A stretch of DNA of 64,000 bases from Anthoceros angustus (GCA_010909165.1 MU008160.1:1054001-1118000); one strand, 5' to 3'. Positions 47,036 through 58,890 are shown, counted from the stretch's first letter. Numbers and translations are program-made. Notes: generated by a model not told the origin, from the sequence alone.

Positions 47036-47379
47036 GGTCATCTCCTCGGGTGTAGATGCATGAAGACGCCGCCAACAGTGAGAACGTGATTCTGGATTGG
47101 GGTTTGGCCTGTGGAGAGGGCCAGGGCAGGCCGGCAGTTGGTACGGGGCTCGGGCCGGGCTGCTGTGATATGCATAGACGTATATTTACAGTTTGCATAC
47201 GTACGGACGGTATGTGTGGATAATTGGAATTGCACGCGTGAGAGTCTGAGTGCTTGATCCCCCGGGCCTCGGGGAGACTCAGATCTCATGAGGAGTTGTA
47301 TATCGGAGGAGAGGAAGCGCAGGATAATAACGGGATTGGGTTGAATAACGTCTTCCACTGCCGGAGCGACTGTTGGAGC

Positions 47380-50205
47380 ATGATGAGGGTGGGACTGCTC
47401 AAGAGTGGGCTGGGGTGGGTCGATACCGTGGAACGCCTGCTGTTGGATCCGTCCCCTAAGTCCGTTTCACGCTCCAGTCGGGCTAACCCAGAAGCTCAGG
47501 TGTAATTTCCATCTCGCATATTGTTGTCTGTCTGCCTTCTGCCTGGTCGTGTTGGGGACCGATTGGCGTACGTTGTTTCTGCTGCGTGTGTCGGCTTGTG
47601 TTCTGGGCATTTGCATGGGCATGCGCTGTGTGGTGTCCGGGGGTTTTGCGTTGGAGGGTAATTCGTCGAAGTTATCCGCATGGCGATGTTTGCGCGCTGG
47701 TTCTGGTTTGTTGTCACCTATTGCACATCGGGTGTGTCGCAGCAGGAGCCACTGCTGGTGAGTTTGTAGTTTCTTTCTCTCTTGAGTGTTGTTGCGAAGC
47801 TGGGGTCGCTGTCCGACTCTCTGGCGTTGTAGCTGAGGAGGTGGATTGGGCGGATTGCGGTCCGGTCCAGGAAGGGCCAGTATCGGAGGTGTGTTTCTTT
47901 CGGTTAGATAAGGTGGAGCCTCGCAATTCGAGCCAGCTGGGAGGTGTAGTTGGCCAATTCTTTGTCTAGGGTTTGGTCGTGGATGTGTCTGGGGTGTTCT
48001 TGCTCTCATGTGTGTGTGTCTTTGGAAGGGGCGTTACAGGTTTGCTGAATGGGTCTGTTTGGCGTCCTAGCCTAGCTTCCGGTAGTGATTCTGGATTTGG
48101 GCATCCCTGAATCAGTCTTGGGAACATTTGACGGTGAATCAGGGCACAGTGTGGCTTCACCAGTCCCCGGGCCTTGCCAGAAGTTGTTGCTTGGTTCATG
48201 CAGAAGATCTGGTCCGTGTCTCTAGAGAGAGAAAGTGAGATTAGGGTGGGGCATTGTGGGAGCCGTACGTTGGCGATGTAGTTCTGTGCGTGTATGCTGG
48301 TATTTGATTGTTGGCTGTCTTGTGAAGTACGGGGAGTTGTTCTGTGTTATGGTACAAAATATTTTTGCATTTGCAGCCTATGCGATCCGAGGCTGTTCTG
48401 GAACAATGATAGTGAGGCGTGCAGATGTTATGGAGGCCTTGACAAATATGCGAGTATTGGTCTGTTGATGTTCTTTTTTGGAGAAGTTCTTGGTATGTTG
48501 CATTTGGCTTGCGGTCGGCCCATGTGTTTCTCCATATCGTATGGATGGAGGAAGGGCACGAATGATGCAGGAAATGTAGTGAAACCTGACAGAATGGTGT
48601 CATGTATTCCCTGCAATGTTCAGGAGAAGCCAGCGGATAGTACGACAAAGGAAGCGGATTCAAAACAGCGCTCTGATGGACCTGATACATCTTCATTGAC
48701 AGCCTTCCTATTGTCCTTGCTCTCCTGCTCACAGGCAGGTGTAACCTCCTCAGACGACACCGCGTCACAGGATGACTATCATGAAGCAAGGGATGCACCA
48801 GCTGAAGCTTCCACCTCAAAAGCCAAACCAAAGGTTAAGAACCCTAAGGCTGGAGATGTCACCAATAAGGAGGTGGTGGAAAATTCTGGTAGTAGAGGTA
48901 GAATTGTGGCTGAGGATATTGATGAAAGTGAGTGGCAACTGGTGTCCGAACAGGACATGACGATGACTGTAGGTTCAGACCAGAATAAGAATGCAGTGGT
49001 GTTGCCGCTGGGGCCGCTGCCTTCCATGTCTGAACCCTCATGTCTTCTCGCACCTGACTTTCGGTCCCTCATTCACCAAGCTCTTCCTCTTGTATCTCAA
49101 GGCCGCCAATGGGTGTTGCTCTACAGGTAAGTCTCGGGATTGGATCTGTTAAGACGGTGCATTCTCTGCTTTATCCAGCAGTGACATGTTTGTTGGTGCT
49201 GTGCACATTTTTGTTTACCTGGTTACCACTTATGGTGTATCAGCACGCAAAGGGACGGCATGTCTCTTCAATCACTGTACAGGAAGACTGCACGCTCCGA
49301 GGGTCCTTGCTTACTGGTATGAGATAAGCTGCTGTGTTCAGAGATGCCGGTGTGTTTTTTTCTTCTGTTATTTCGAATGGGGCGTTTTTGCTTTAGTCAT
49401 GGTCGAGCTTCTGTTCCCAGGTGACAGGTGATAGAGAAGGTGCCGTTTTCGGAGGTTTACATACGTCATCTTTTCAAGTGTCACAAGACAAGTATCAGGT
49501 ACGTATTCGGCTGAAGCGGATCCGTTGGTGGCTTGGTTTTGATATTTGTTCCGGTTGCTCATGGTAGTTTTGTTTTGCATTGCAGGGCACTAACAGCTCA
49601 TTCGTTTTTACAAATGTATCTGGTAAACTCAAGATCTTTCGGCCTACAGGTTGGTCTCTTCTCCCCTGAAGTCCCCTTCGTTGTATACACTTGTGGGTAT
49701 GAGGTGTCCATGGATTTACAGCCTTGACGTCTGTGACACTCAACTCTGCAGGAGTGAATTCGTATTATGTCCTCTGTGGACGACAGTCCTTGGCCTTCGG
49801 AGGAGGGACAAAGCATTTCGCATTGACTCTTGATGCTGAGCTGTAAGCTGGAATAGTGCACCATGAAATTACCATTTTCTGCTAATTCGCAGCATTCTGA
49901 TGGTAATATGCCCTTCTGATGCTTTTGTTTCTTCCCTTTTGAAGGTTGAACGGAACTAGTGGCCCTTCTGAAACTTTTGGGAGCTACTGTCTAGCACACT
50001 CTCAGGAATTCGTGGCTAAAGATGTGGAGGTATTCTCTTCTCGACGAACCTGGTGTCACGTTCTGTGTTACCTGTTGTTTTTGGAAATACTTGCGGCGGT
50101 GTAACCTGCATGTGACTTTCGCAGGTGTGGGGTTTTGAACATGTCTCAAGGTCAGCACATAAGGCAAATCGCGAACCTCCAGGGGTGTGGCGGTTGCATC
50201 TCTGA
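47380..50205 (+). CDS. TLDc-domain protein (oxidation-resistance type)
   Basis: Predicted member of the TLDc family (animal OXR1/NCOA7 relatives; plant At4g39870 type), linked to oxidative-stress resistance and V-ATPase regulation in other eukaryotes. Eight exons with consistent phase: 47380-47499, 48624-49126, 49244-49316, 49421-49498, 49586-49649, 49752-49842, 49945-50029 and 50125-50205, giving 364 residues. Exon 1 encodes VGLLKSGLGWVDTVERLLLD, as in plant homologues. Residues 41-170 are an acidic Ser/Lys-rich linker. The TLDc domain runs from about 175: FRSLIHQALPLVSQGRQWVL, then STQRDGMSLQSLYRKTARSE, GDREGAVFGGLHTSSFQ, NSSFVFTNVSGKLKIFRPTG, NSYYVLCGRQSLAFGGG, FALTLDAELLNGTSGPSETF and VEVWGFEH. 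ATG choice at 47380 or 47383 is open. Exon 1 and the long first intron are inferred from phase and similarity. Confidence 0.88.
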
Positions 50206-51020
50206 TTCTTTGGTGCGACCTTCACTGCTCGGTCTCGGTTGGTCCATGCCAGCATCACTTTTGTGTAGAATGGAAAATCGGTTGCTTCTTGTATTAGTTT
50301 CTTGTGTGCACGGATTTGACGCGTCTTCATCCACAAAAGAAAGATGTTTGGGGCTGAATAATTTTTGGACTTGTATATTCTTTGTCAAACTTGAACTGTC
50401 GTCTCGAAGAGAAAATTGACTTTGGGAAGAGAATTTAACTCTGTGACCGCGAGGTTTTCTCGGATGTACTTAAAAGTAATACAAGTGGAGACTTTATAAC
50501 GTAATAAACAGGATATCTTTATGTGATGTAAGAGATCGGACGTATGTGCAAGAACGAGGTATAGGACGCATAATGCCCATGAAAAGTCACACGGTCCATG
50601 TTAAAACTATAGAGCAGTCCCGATCCTTTGGCATTTACTTAGCAGCATTTCCACAAACACAGCCTTTGTGGATGAAGTCTAGAGCGTCCAATAAGGAAGA
50701 TAAAAAAGCAACTTTGCCCCCTCTGCAACCTACCAGCTATGATGCTTAGTGTTTCAAACACATCTTCACATATTTTTATTTTACAATTAAAAAATAAACC
50801 AGAAAACGAAACAACACTGAAACAATACTTAAAGAGCGCTAAAACAATAGTGATGCACTACACGGAATTAGTGCAGATTTAATTCCTTTAAACTTGAGGG
50901 TATGTTTAGGATCATGGGTTCCAATCTTGGTCCGAAAGTGCGGGTTGGGCCAAGGGTTGGGCCAAGACATTGGAGCCATCGTGTCGCGCGTTGGTGCTTC
51001 AGGGTGGTGTTGGGCGTTGG

Positions 51021-51191
51021 CGCCTCAGTTGGCCATCCGAGGCGGAATGCAGAATGGTTGGGTGAGTTGATACTTAGTTGAACGTAGATGGAGAAATTCA
51101 TTGATGTGCGCCTCAGTTGGCCAACCGAGGCGGAATGCAGAATGGTTGGGTGAGTTGATACTCAGTTGAACGTAGATGGAGAAATTCATTG
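51021..51191. repeat. Two tandem 88-bp repeats
   Basis: 'cgcctcagttggccatccga' begins at 51021 and recurs at 51109. The copies differ at only a few bases (catcc/caacc, ttag/tcag). Both continue through 'gatggagaaattcattg'. Confidence 0.9.
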
Positions 51192-51299
51192 CCACATCGA
51201 TATCCGTATCTAATTGGATCTTAATAAGAGAGAGCTTTGACAAGCCTATCCGGGATCTGGACAATGCTTGAATGTTCTTAGCTCTTAGATATTACCTTC

Positions 51300-51326
<27 letters not shown>
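51300..51326. repeat. (TA)n microsatellite
   Basis: About 13 TA units followed by 'cacatacatacatc'. Confidence 0.95.
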
Positions 51327-51332
<6 letters not shown>

Positions 51333-52033
51333 CATACATCAGCTAGTAAGCTGTGACCATTATTTTCCTATTGTTTGCATTGCTAATGTGGACACAAAAC
51401 ATATTTCCAAATCATAATTGAGCTAGAGCTACCTATGTAACTTATTGGTATATGCAACTGAGTGTGGAATCTACTTAGAGCACCAGTTGGTTAGCATTAT
51501 TGATGAGGGCACTAAACATGTTTCCATATAATTGATGGGCTTGGACTGCCCATGCAGCTTACTAGTATGTGTAATTTTCCTTCAATACAAGTCTCCTTTA
51601 ATACAAATCTCCACATTGTTATGCAAAGTTGATCATGTTGTAAACCCATTTTATATAGAACCTTGCATTAAGGTTCTCTAAATATTATTAATCAGTTAAA
51701 ATATATTAACTAAACGCTGCCATATATCATGATTCCTTGAAACTTTTATGCTTAGAGATGCATCTCACCTATCATTTTTACTTATGGCATATGGCATTTT
51801 GAACTAGGATTGCATATTTCAAAATTTTTATTATGTATTTTTTAGAATTTTATTCTTGTAGGTACTATTGAAGCTATGGACATTAGCATTTGTTGAAAAA
51901 TAGAATTTACAAAAATAAGGCGAGTTAAAATCGGAATAGTATTGGAGCTATGAACATCAGCACGCGCTGTTTGAATGCAACAGCTGAGCGACCCACATAC
52001 GTGGGCCGGCCAGTAGGTGTTTGGTCAAGCTAG

Positions 52034-53386
52034 CTACATCAAGGACAGTAGGCCTTTTGCCCCTTCCCTCACAAGATTCAAAGCAACCAAAGCATCCAGA
52101 AGCTGGTCCCATCTCTGCTCCAGGGAACCAGTGAATCCAACGGACATCCGCACAAGACCGGGAGAGATTCCTGTCTTCTCCTGCTCCGTCTTCGGCATCT
52201 CACTGGCAGTGCTGGAGCCTGAGCAGGACATCAAAGTCTCGTAGTAACCCAAACTTACAGCCATAAGGCCAAATTTGGAATCATTCTGCAAACGACGCAT
52301 GAAGTTGTTGGCACGCTCGATTGTCTCCAGATCTACGCATAGCATTCCTCCGAACCCGTACCCGTCATTTAGCATACTCTTGAAAAGCTCGTGCTGGGGA
52401 TGATCTTCGAGTCCTGGGTAGATAATCTTCAAGCCAAGCTTTCTCAGCCTCCTTGCGAATGTCAATGCTCTCGAACAGTGCTCCTTCATACGAAGACCAA
52501 GATGAGGCAGGCGACTAGATATGTGGAAAGCCACTACAGGATACATGGTAGGCCCCAGAAGCATGAGCGTGCCTTGCTGCAGACCCATCATGGAATTCAC
52601 AAACTCATGCGAGCCGCACACCGCCCCAGCAATGATGTCACTGCCACCGCTGATGTACTTGGAAATGCTGTGGACAACAACGTCTGCACCTAAGCGGGCT
52701 GGAGAGATGAGCAGAGGGGAAAATGTGTTGTCAACCACAACCTTCACACCCTTCTCATGCCCGATAGATGCAAGCGTAGCAATATCTGCCACCACAAGAG
52801 TCGGATTGGAGACAGACTCAAAGTAAAGCACCTTGGTTGATGACTGAAATGCCGCTCGCACCTTCTCCGGGTGCTCAATGTCTACGAAAGTGGTGGTAAT
52901 CCCAGAAACACGAGGCAGAAACTCAGCAAGAAGAGCGTATGTTCCTCCATACAACCGGCTGGATGCGACAATATGATCTCCGGTACCGCACAGCTGGAGA
53001 AGAACTGCGGAGATAGCTGACATACCACTCGCTGTGCAATAGGCTGACTGAGTGCCCTCCATGGCTGCCATCTGCCTGCTCACATTGAGCACCGTGGGGT
53101 TGAAATGACGGCTGTAGATGTAAAAATCCCGTTCGGGTCCCAGCTCCCCAGAAAACAACTTCCCCATGGTCTCAGGCTCCATAACCGTGAAAGTTGCGGA
53201 GGCCTCAATCGACATATTCACCCCTCCATGCTCCCCGAACTCATGTCGCAAAAGCGCGAGGTCTTCCAGGGGGTCGGCATGCAATCCTCGGACACGACTC
53301 CTCTTTGAAAGAATAGCTTTCGCATCCCCGTCTTCCTGATAATCCTCCACGCGGGACCGCTTCGCATACGCTTGTGCGGCCTCCAT
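52034..53386 (-). CDS. MGL: Methionine gamma-lyase
   Basis: Cytosolic PLP enzyme of the Cys/Met metabolism family that splits methionine to methanethiol, 2-oxobutyrate and ammonia, feeding isoleucine synthesis. Single exon, 450 residues. The N-terminal ~40 residues are variable; conservation starts at RHEFGEHGGVNMSIEASATF. PLP-site features: YSRHFNPTV (91-99), TASGMSAIS (118-126), SRLYGGTY (143-150), VVVDNTFSP (216-224, Asp219 for the pyridine N) and SISKYISGG (240-248, Lys243 as Schiff base). The C-terminus SLGYYETLMSCSGSSTASEM and ISPGLVRMSVGFTGS matches Arabidopsis At1g64660 closely. Cystathionine gamma-synthase/lyase are less similar. The start is the first Met in the open frame. Confidence 0.95.
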   Translation of the reverse strand: MEAAQAYAKRSRVEDYQEDGDAKAILSKRSRVRGLHADPLEDLALLRHEFGEHGGVNMSIEASATFTVMEPETMGKLFSGELGPERDFYIYSRHFNPTVLNVSRQMAAMEGTQSAYCTASGMSAISAVLLQLCGTGDHIVASSRLYGGTYALLAEFLPRVSGITTTFVDIEHPEKVRAAFQSSTKVLYFESVSNPTLVVADIATLASIGHEKGVKVVVDNTFSPLLISPARLGADVVVHSISKYISGGSDIIAGAVCGSHEFVNSMMGLQQGTLMLLGPTMYPVVAFHISSRLPHLGLRMKEHCSRALTFARRLRKLGLKIIYPGLEDHPQHELFKSMLNDGYGFGGMLCVDLETIERANNFMRRLQNDSKFGLMAVSLGYYETLMSCSGSSTASEMPKTEQEKTGISPGLVRMSVGFTGSLEQRWDQLLDALVALNLVREGAKGLLSLM

Positions 53387-55501
53387 CCCTCACAATTCCG
53401 CTACCACACAATAGATAGAGACCTCCTGCACAACAGCTCGTGCGTCAAATACCGCCTGCGCTTACAAACCACCACGGCTGCAACAAATCCGACAAAAAGC
53501 GGCCTCGGAAAACATTAAACAAAGATCAAGAACACGAATGTCAGGTCCCATCACAGCGTCAGCAAGCGCCGGAACCGAAGCCGCGGCCACAGCAGAGAAT
53601 GCAACGATCAGTACAGACAAAAGTCCACACGCCGAACGAGTCTCAGGTGCAGACTCAGTGAGTCCTTACATGCAAGCAGGGCAAGGCAACGCAACAACGA
53701 GCTCCTACCAACGCAACAATCCAGCATCCTACTCTCCTTCAGATCATCCCAGCAATTCTCGTGTGCAAGCATCCAGCAATGGCGCAAGGAAAAATCATAT
53801 GCAATCGTTCAACACCCTCAGAAGCGATCAAAGCTCCCCTCACACCTGCTACAACGCTAAGCAAGGCAAGCATTCCGTTCCCGCTGTCAGCTACAAGCAA
53901 GAAGCAGCCGGGTTGCAGAACCAGCAGCGAGATTTCTCACCTGCAGCTGTCAGCCGAGCTTCCAGACCTTTGCAATTCTCTTCCCTTCAGGCGCAACAAA
54001 TCGGACCACACACAAAGCACCCTGCGCCGTGTTTCATGCAGCTATTCTCCAACTCTCCCCGCGGAGAGCGCGGAATTCATGCAGGACAAGCCGGTGGACA
54101 GAGGACCAGGTGCAGAGTACCTGCAGCCGAGGAGGAGGAGCAGAAGCAGCAGGCGCCGCAGCAGGAAGACTGCAGAGGTGGCGAGAGCGGAAGAAGGCGC
54201 ATGGAAGGCGTTGGCAAAGCCCAGTAGCAGTTCCTCGGCCTCCCGTTCTCACCGCACTCACCAGCCCTGCGGTCGCCGACTTAAAGTAATCGTTCCTTTT
54301 GCCCTAACCCGGGCCCCGACCGAAGGGCGCCAACTCAATCAATCGTTCCGTTTGCTCTAACCGGGCTCAGACCGGCGGGCGCCGACCGCCTGGGTAGTGT
54401 TCTCACGGTATCACCTTCCCCGGGCTTCTCGTGACAGCCGTTGGACGCCCTGACAGGGGTGGCTGCTGGCATGGCATGCTCGTCTTTCCGGACCCGCAGA
54501 TCGAGGCGGTGACACGCAGGAGACGTAGGCCGGTGGGAGACGGTGAGGAGGCGCAGGGCGGCGAGAAGCAGCTGCGGTGCAAACCCCGGTCTGTCTCTTT
54601 TCGACCTTGCCTTGACTGGATTTTTCACGTTTTATGCGCCTCCCTGAGCTTCATTGCTTCATCGACAATATCCGCTAGAGGCTGCATTCAAGAAGATTTT
54701 CCAAAGGAGCTCAGAGATGTAGTCTAATGCCTTGGAAGTTTCATGAGGATACATATTCGGCTGAAGAAACAGCATCTGTGCCATTTGGATGTTCACTTTT
54801 GCCTCGTCGGGATCTAGGTTTGTGGAACTCCATTGCTTTCTAAAGCCATATAAGGTTCCGATGGGATTGGAAGAGTGATGATGAGATTGGCTTTAATTAC
54901 AGCGTGAAGTGCTTTCCATGTTCACTTCTTTCTTGCTCGGGATATGGTGCTGCCCTACTTGAATGCATGTAGTTTACAGAACTCCATAATCTTGTGAAGC
55001 TCCAATGGCCGAAAGTCTAATGGGTAGAGTGCCATACTTTGCCCTTGAGACGTCCTTGCTCTTGCTGTTGATACGGAGTCCTGGAGTCGGTAATGTGTTA
55101 GTTGAGGGAGCAAGCCTTTCGGGCGCGTTGAAGGAAGGGGAGGAGAGATTGAATGGACCGAATCTCTTATTTACAGCAGGGAAAATCTGTGCCAAGGGGG
55201 CCAAATCCGACACCTCAGCTGGCCGTATCACCTCCAGGCTCCAGCGCCGATCTTGCGTTTGTTGAACACACGTGCCCTATTTATCCGTTCGTATCTCGCG
55301 CAGGGGGTACAACACGCCGCAATCGTAACTAGCCGAATGTCTGCCTCGCTTCTCGGTGCTTGGTGCAGTGCTAGGTGTGGCGTTATGTGTAACGCCGAGT
55401 ACATCGTAGAGAAGAAGAATTATTTAAGTCCAATTTTAGAGGGGCCATTAGCAAGTCCAAATATTACAAATATGGTCATTGTTTCTAACGCTGCCATCAG
55501 C
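53387..55501. other. MGL upstream region and spacer
   Basis: Probable promoter/leader of MGL, then intergenic DNA. Two overlapping plus-strand open stretches (53538-54227 and 53761-54360) are Ser/Gln/Ala-rich and lack any domain; I do not call them genes. An imperfect ~53-bp pair around 'aatcgttccttttgccctaa' and 'aatcgttccgtttgctctaa' lies at 54,288-54,390. Nothing recognised after 54,450. Confidence 0.5.
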
Positions 55502-55573
55502 ATCAGAGTGGCGCAGCGGAAGCGTGGTGGGCCCATAACCCACAGGTCCCAGGATCGAAACCTGGCTCTGATA
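55502..55573 (+). tRNA. Initiator tRNA-Met (CAT)
   Basis: Seventy-two bases with a complete cloverleaf. Acceptor ATCAGAG pairs with CTCTGAT, discriminator A. The D-arm is GCGCAGCGGAAGCGT, the anticodon arm GGTGGG-CCCATAA-CCCACA centres on CAT, and the T-arm CCAGGATCGAAACCTGG has the initiator-type A at the start of the T-loop (ATCGAAA). No intron. Matches the cytosolic plant initiator. Its 3' end is complementary to the primer-binding site type used by many plant Ty3/Ty1 elements, including the one to the right. Confidence 0.97.
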
Positions 55574-56194
55574 CAATTCCCGATGAACTGACCTGATGCA
55601 ATTTAGATGCCTCAGCCTGTATTTTCTTTGAAACTTCTATTTTTGTTTCCTACTTGATAGATCGAAGATCTGTTTCTTTCTTAGATAACAGCGGTGAAGT
55701 GTGCCCAATGCATACAAATGATTTAGCCTACATTTTCTTTAAAACTTTTATTTTTGTTTCCTACTTGATAGATCCAAGATTTGTTCTTTTCTTAGATAAC
55801 AGTTGTGGCTGCGGGGTCCTTGGCATCTTGCGGGACTGGCCTGCCTACCTTGCATGCTCGAAGCCTTTAGTGTGCTCCTTACCGATGTCTCCTCATTACG
55901 AGAAAGATCTTGTTTCTTCCATATCTATAAAGCTCGGGTTCCCCAAGAACAAGACCAATTGAATGTCACTTGCTCACAACCCTAGGATGCGGCCGTGGCC
56001 ACGACCGAGGTAGGGTTTGGCAACCCGATGGCCCGGCCACGGCCGAGTTGGAGTTAGGCCTTCATGTAATTGCATTGACCGAAAGAGACTCTGGAAATAT
56101 AGTGTTAGAGTCTTTGAAACCAGAGTGACTCTTTGTTTTCATGTTGACACTTTTGGAAAAAAGAAAAGAAAGTGTCTCACCTCTTTGGCCAAAT

Positions 56195-56252
56195 GTTCTT
56201 ATAAATGTGTGTCCAAATGGCTTAGGCCAAATGGACACACATTTATAAGAAC
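56195..56252. other. 58-bp hairpin, copy 1
   Basis: Perfect 20-bp arms (GTTCTTATAAATGTGTGTCC and its complement) around an 18-base loop that itself holds GGC/GCC pairs. Could be a MITE-like insertion or a strong RNA hairpin. Repeated at 57610-57667 by the tandem duplication. An (TTC)n run follows about 180 bp later. Confidence 0.85.
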
Positions 56253-56528
56253 GCCGAGATTAAGCATCCTGAGCAAGCATCCTGAGCATCCTGAGCTTAG
56301 ATCGGTACTTAGATGGGGTGCGTAAAGGGAGTGGATGCCCTTGATGCAAGTAGCTTAAACACACCATGGTACAAGTTGTTAAGTACCAAGTCCCATGACG
56401 GAAATCCATCCTTTTGGACTTAAATAAAATTCTTCTTCTTCTTCTTCTTTGGTGCATGACCTATGTAATATATTGTACCGTTCGGGGTATATTTTTATAG
56501 ATGCCTACGTGGTATATTGTACGATTCT

Positions 56529-57081
56529 AGTAACACCCCTCACTGCGCAACTAGTAAGGAAGCGACAAGTGCTGGCTTCCCAGCGGTCTAGGACCTCGCC
56601 AATTCACTCCACAAGAGACTTGCACGATTCTCAACGCTCTCAACCTCACAACACGACTAGGCTCCAAGTAGCCCGTCCATCGACTGACGACTCGCATGCC
56701 ACCTCCTCGAGGTGCTGCTCTTTATTGCAAGAATACAACGATGGAATCTGGCTATCTACGCCCAACTGGCTACTACCCTTGATTCCATGACAAGCTCACA
56801 AGCTAGCTCTCCACAGCTCTCTCAACACAAGGCTTGCAGCGCACACTTGCCTGCTCTCTCAAAGAGTAAGTCCCACTTGTTACTTGTTCCTCAAAGCCCT
56901 TGCTCAAATCACTAAAAGTCCTCTCTAGGCAGCTCTTCATTTGTGGCTGTAGCAGTTCCTCTCTAAAGAGATTGCATGAAGCATGCAACACATGCATCTT
57001 CTTAACAGGGCAGCTACTAACTTAGCTTTTTACCTTTTTCAACTTTTCACCTTTCTACCTTATTTCACTAGTGCCGTTACT
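56529..57081 (-). repeat. Duplicated 3' LTR (outer copy)
   Basis: 553 bp bounded by AGTAAC (56529) and GTTACT (57081) on the plus strand. Followed by CTCCCC, the remnant of the polypurine tract, showing it was copied together with element DNA and is not an independent solo LTR. Confidence 0.8.
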
Positions 57082-57609
57082 CTCCCCATCGAAGATCTGT
57101 TTCTTTTCTTAGATAACAGCGGTGAAGTGTGCCCAATGCATACAAATGATTTAGCCTACATTTTCTTTAAAACTTTTATTTTTGTTTCCTACTTGATAGA
57201 TCCAAGATTTGTTCTTTTCTTAGATACTTGATTGTGGCGGGGTCCTTGGCATCTTGGGACTGGCCTGACCTTGCATGCTCGAAGCCTTTAGTGTGCTCCT
57301 TACCGATGTCTCCTCATTACGAGAAGATCTTGTTTCTTCCATATCTATAAAGCTCCCCCAAGAACAAGACCAATTGAATGTCACTTGCTCACAACCCTAG
57401 GATGCGGCCGTGGCCACGACCGAGGTAGGGTTTGGCAACCCGATGGCCCGGCCACGGCCGAGTTGGAGTTAGGCCTTCATGTAATTGCATTGACCGAAAG
57501 AGACTCTGGAAATATAGTGTTAGAGTCTTTGAAACCAGAGTGACTCTTTGTTTTCATGTTGACACTTTTGGAAAAAAGAAAAGAAAGTGTCTCACCTCTT
57601 TGACCAAAT

Positions 57610-57667
57610 GTTCTTATAAATGTGTGTCCAAATGGCTTAGGCCAAATGGACACACATTTATAAGAAC
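57610..57667. other. 58-bp hairpin, copy 2
   Basis: Same sequence as 56195-56252, carried by the second copy of the duplicated flank. Confidence 0.85.
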
Positions 57668-57943
57668 GCCGAGATTAAGCATCCTGAGCAAGCATCCTGA
57701 GCATCCTGAGCTTAGATCGGTACTTAGATGGGGTGCGTAAAGGGAGTGGATGCCCTTGATGCAAGTAGCTTAAACACACCATGGTACAAGTTGTTAAGTA
57801 CCAAGTCCCATGACGGAAATCCATCCTTTTGGACTTAAATAAAATTCTTCTTCTTCTTCTTCTTTGGTGCATGACCTATGTAATATATTGTACCGTTCGG
57901 GGTATATTTTTATAGATGCCTACGTGGTATATTGTACGATTCT

Positions 57944-58453
57944 AGTAACACCCCTCACTGCGCAACTAGTAAGGCGACAAGTCTTGGCTTCCCCGGGTCT
58001 AGGACCTCGCCAATTCACTCCACAAGAGACTTGCACGATTCTCAACGCTCTCAACCTCACAACACGACTAGGCTCCAAGTAGCCCGTCCAATCGACGACT
58101 CGCATGCCACCTCCTCGAGGTCGCTTTATTGCAAGAATACAACGATGGAATCGCTATCTACGCCCAACCCTTGATTCCATGACAAGCTCACAAGCTAGCT
58201 CTCCACAGACTCTCTCAACACAGGCTTGCAAGACACTGCTTGCTCTCTCAAAGAGTAAGTCCCACTTGTTACTTGTTCCTCAAAGCCCTTGCTCAAATCA
58301 CTAAAAGTCCTCTCTAGGCTCTTCATTTGTGGCTTCCTCTCTAAAGAGATTGCATGAAGCATGCAACACATGCATCTTCTTAACAGGGCTACTAACAGCT
58401 TTTTACCTTTTCAACTTTTCACCTTTCTACCTTATTTCACTAGTGCCGTTACT
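57944..58453 (-). repeat. 3' LTR of Ty3 element 2
   Basis: 510 bp, AGTAAC...GTTACT on plus, about 40 bp shorter than the outer copy owing to scattered small gaps. On the minus strand it is directly preceded by the polypurine tract AAAGGGGGAG (58,454-58,463). Confidence 0.85.
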
Positions 58454-58463
58454 CTCCCCCTTT

Positions 58464-58890
58464 GAAGATGTCATTGTCCTCAATGACCTCGGTAACGCGA
58501 GATCATCCATGATCCTTGTTGCACATCTTCAAGTGAAACCTAGACAGGTTCCGCATAACCACGAAGCCTTGCAGCATTCTCCTGCATTACCACGCAGAAG
58601 GCGCTTCTCTGCCAGGAATTCAACAATCTCCCGCAGACCATGATTGTGTTGAACCAGGATGACATAATCCTTTCTGGGAAGATGTCATTGTCCTCAATGA
58701 CCTCCAGTGTAACGCGAGATCATCCATGATCCTTGTTGCACATCTTCAAGTGAAACCTAGACAGGTTCCGCATAACCACGAAGCCTTACCAAATACTCTG
58801 GTACATTACCACAGAAGGCACTTCTCTCGCCAGAATTCAACAATCTCCGAGACCATGATTGTGTTGAACCGGGATGACATAATCCTTCCT
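58464..58890. repeat. Tandem 214-bp duplication inside the element
   Basis: 'gaagatgtcattgtcctcaa' starts at 58464 and at 58678. The copies have diverged mainly by small gaps ('ctcccgcagacc' against 'ctccgagacc'). Lies just inside the 3' LTR, downstream of integrase. Confidence 0.88.

Larger units (their letters stand above)
45891..47379. other. PAN2-TLDc intergenic region
   Basis: PAN2 3' UTR and the TLDc promoter/leader. Contains a T/GTTGCT repeat (46,278-46,305), a tRNA-like T-arm (46,692-46,711) and an AGAAGC/AGAGGC hexamer run (46,985-47,035). The open frames here are simple-repeat or GC artefacts. No gene recognised. Confidence 0.5.
50206..52033. other. TLDc-MGL intergenic region
   Basis: Convergent 3' flanks of the TLDc gene and methionine gamma-lyase. 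Mostly AT-rich. Contains an 88-bp tandem pair and an AT microsatellite. No gene recognised. Confidence 0.6.
55664..58463. repeat. 1.4-kb tandem duplication (flank + LTR)
   Basis: 55664-57090 and 57091-58463 are copies. Each holds ~865 bp of flanking DNA followed by a retrotransposon LTR and its polypurine tract. All three edges carry GAAGAT (55664, 57091, 58464), as expected from one tandem duplication at short homology. Copy 2 has many small gaps relative to copy 1. Confidence 0.88.

Noticed and set aside
46182-48009. Many 70-180-codon frames between PAN2 and the TLDc gene
   Set aside because: Overlap on both strands and include simple repeats; only the short exon at 47380-47499 is supported by splice phase.
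53538-54360. 229- and 199-codon overlapping plus-strand frames upstream of MGL
   Set aside because: Ser/Gln/Ala-rich, mutually overlapping in different frames, no domain; better explained as the MGL promoter/leader.
56529-57081. Independent solo LTR insertion
   Set aside because: It is followed by a polypurine-tract remnant and the repeated flank, so it came with the tandem duplication.
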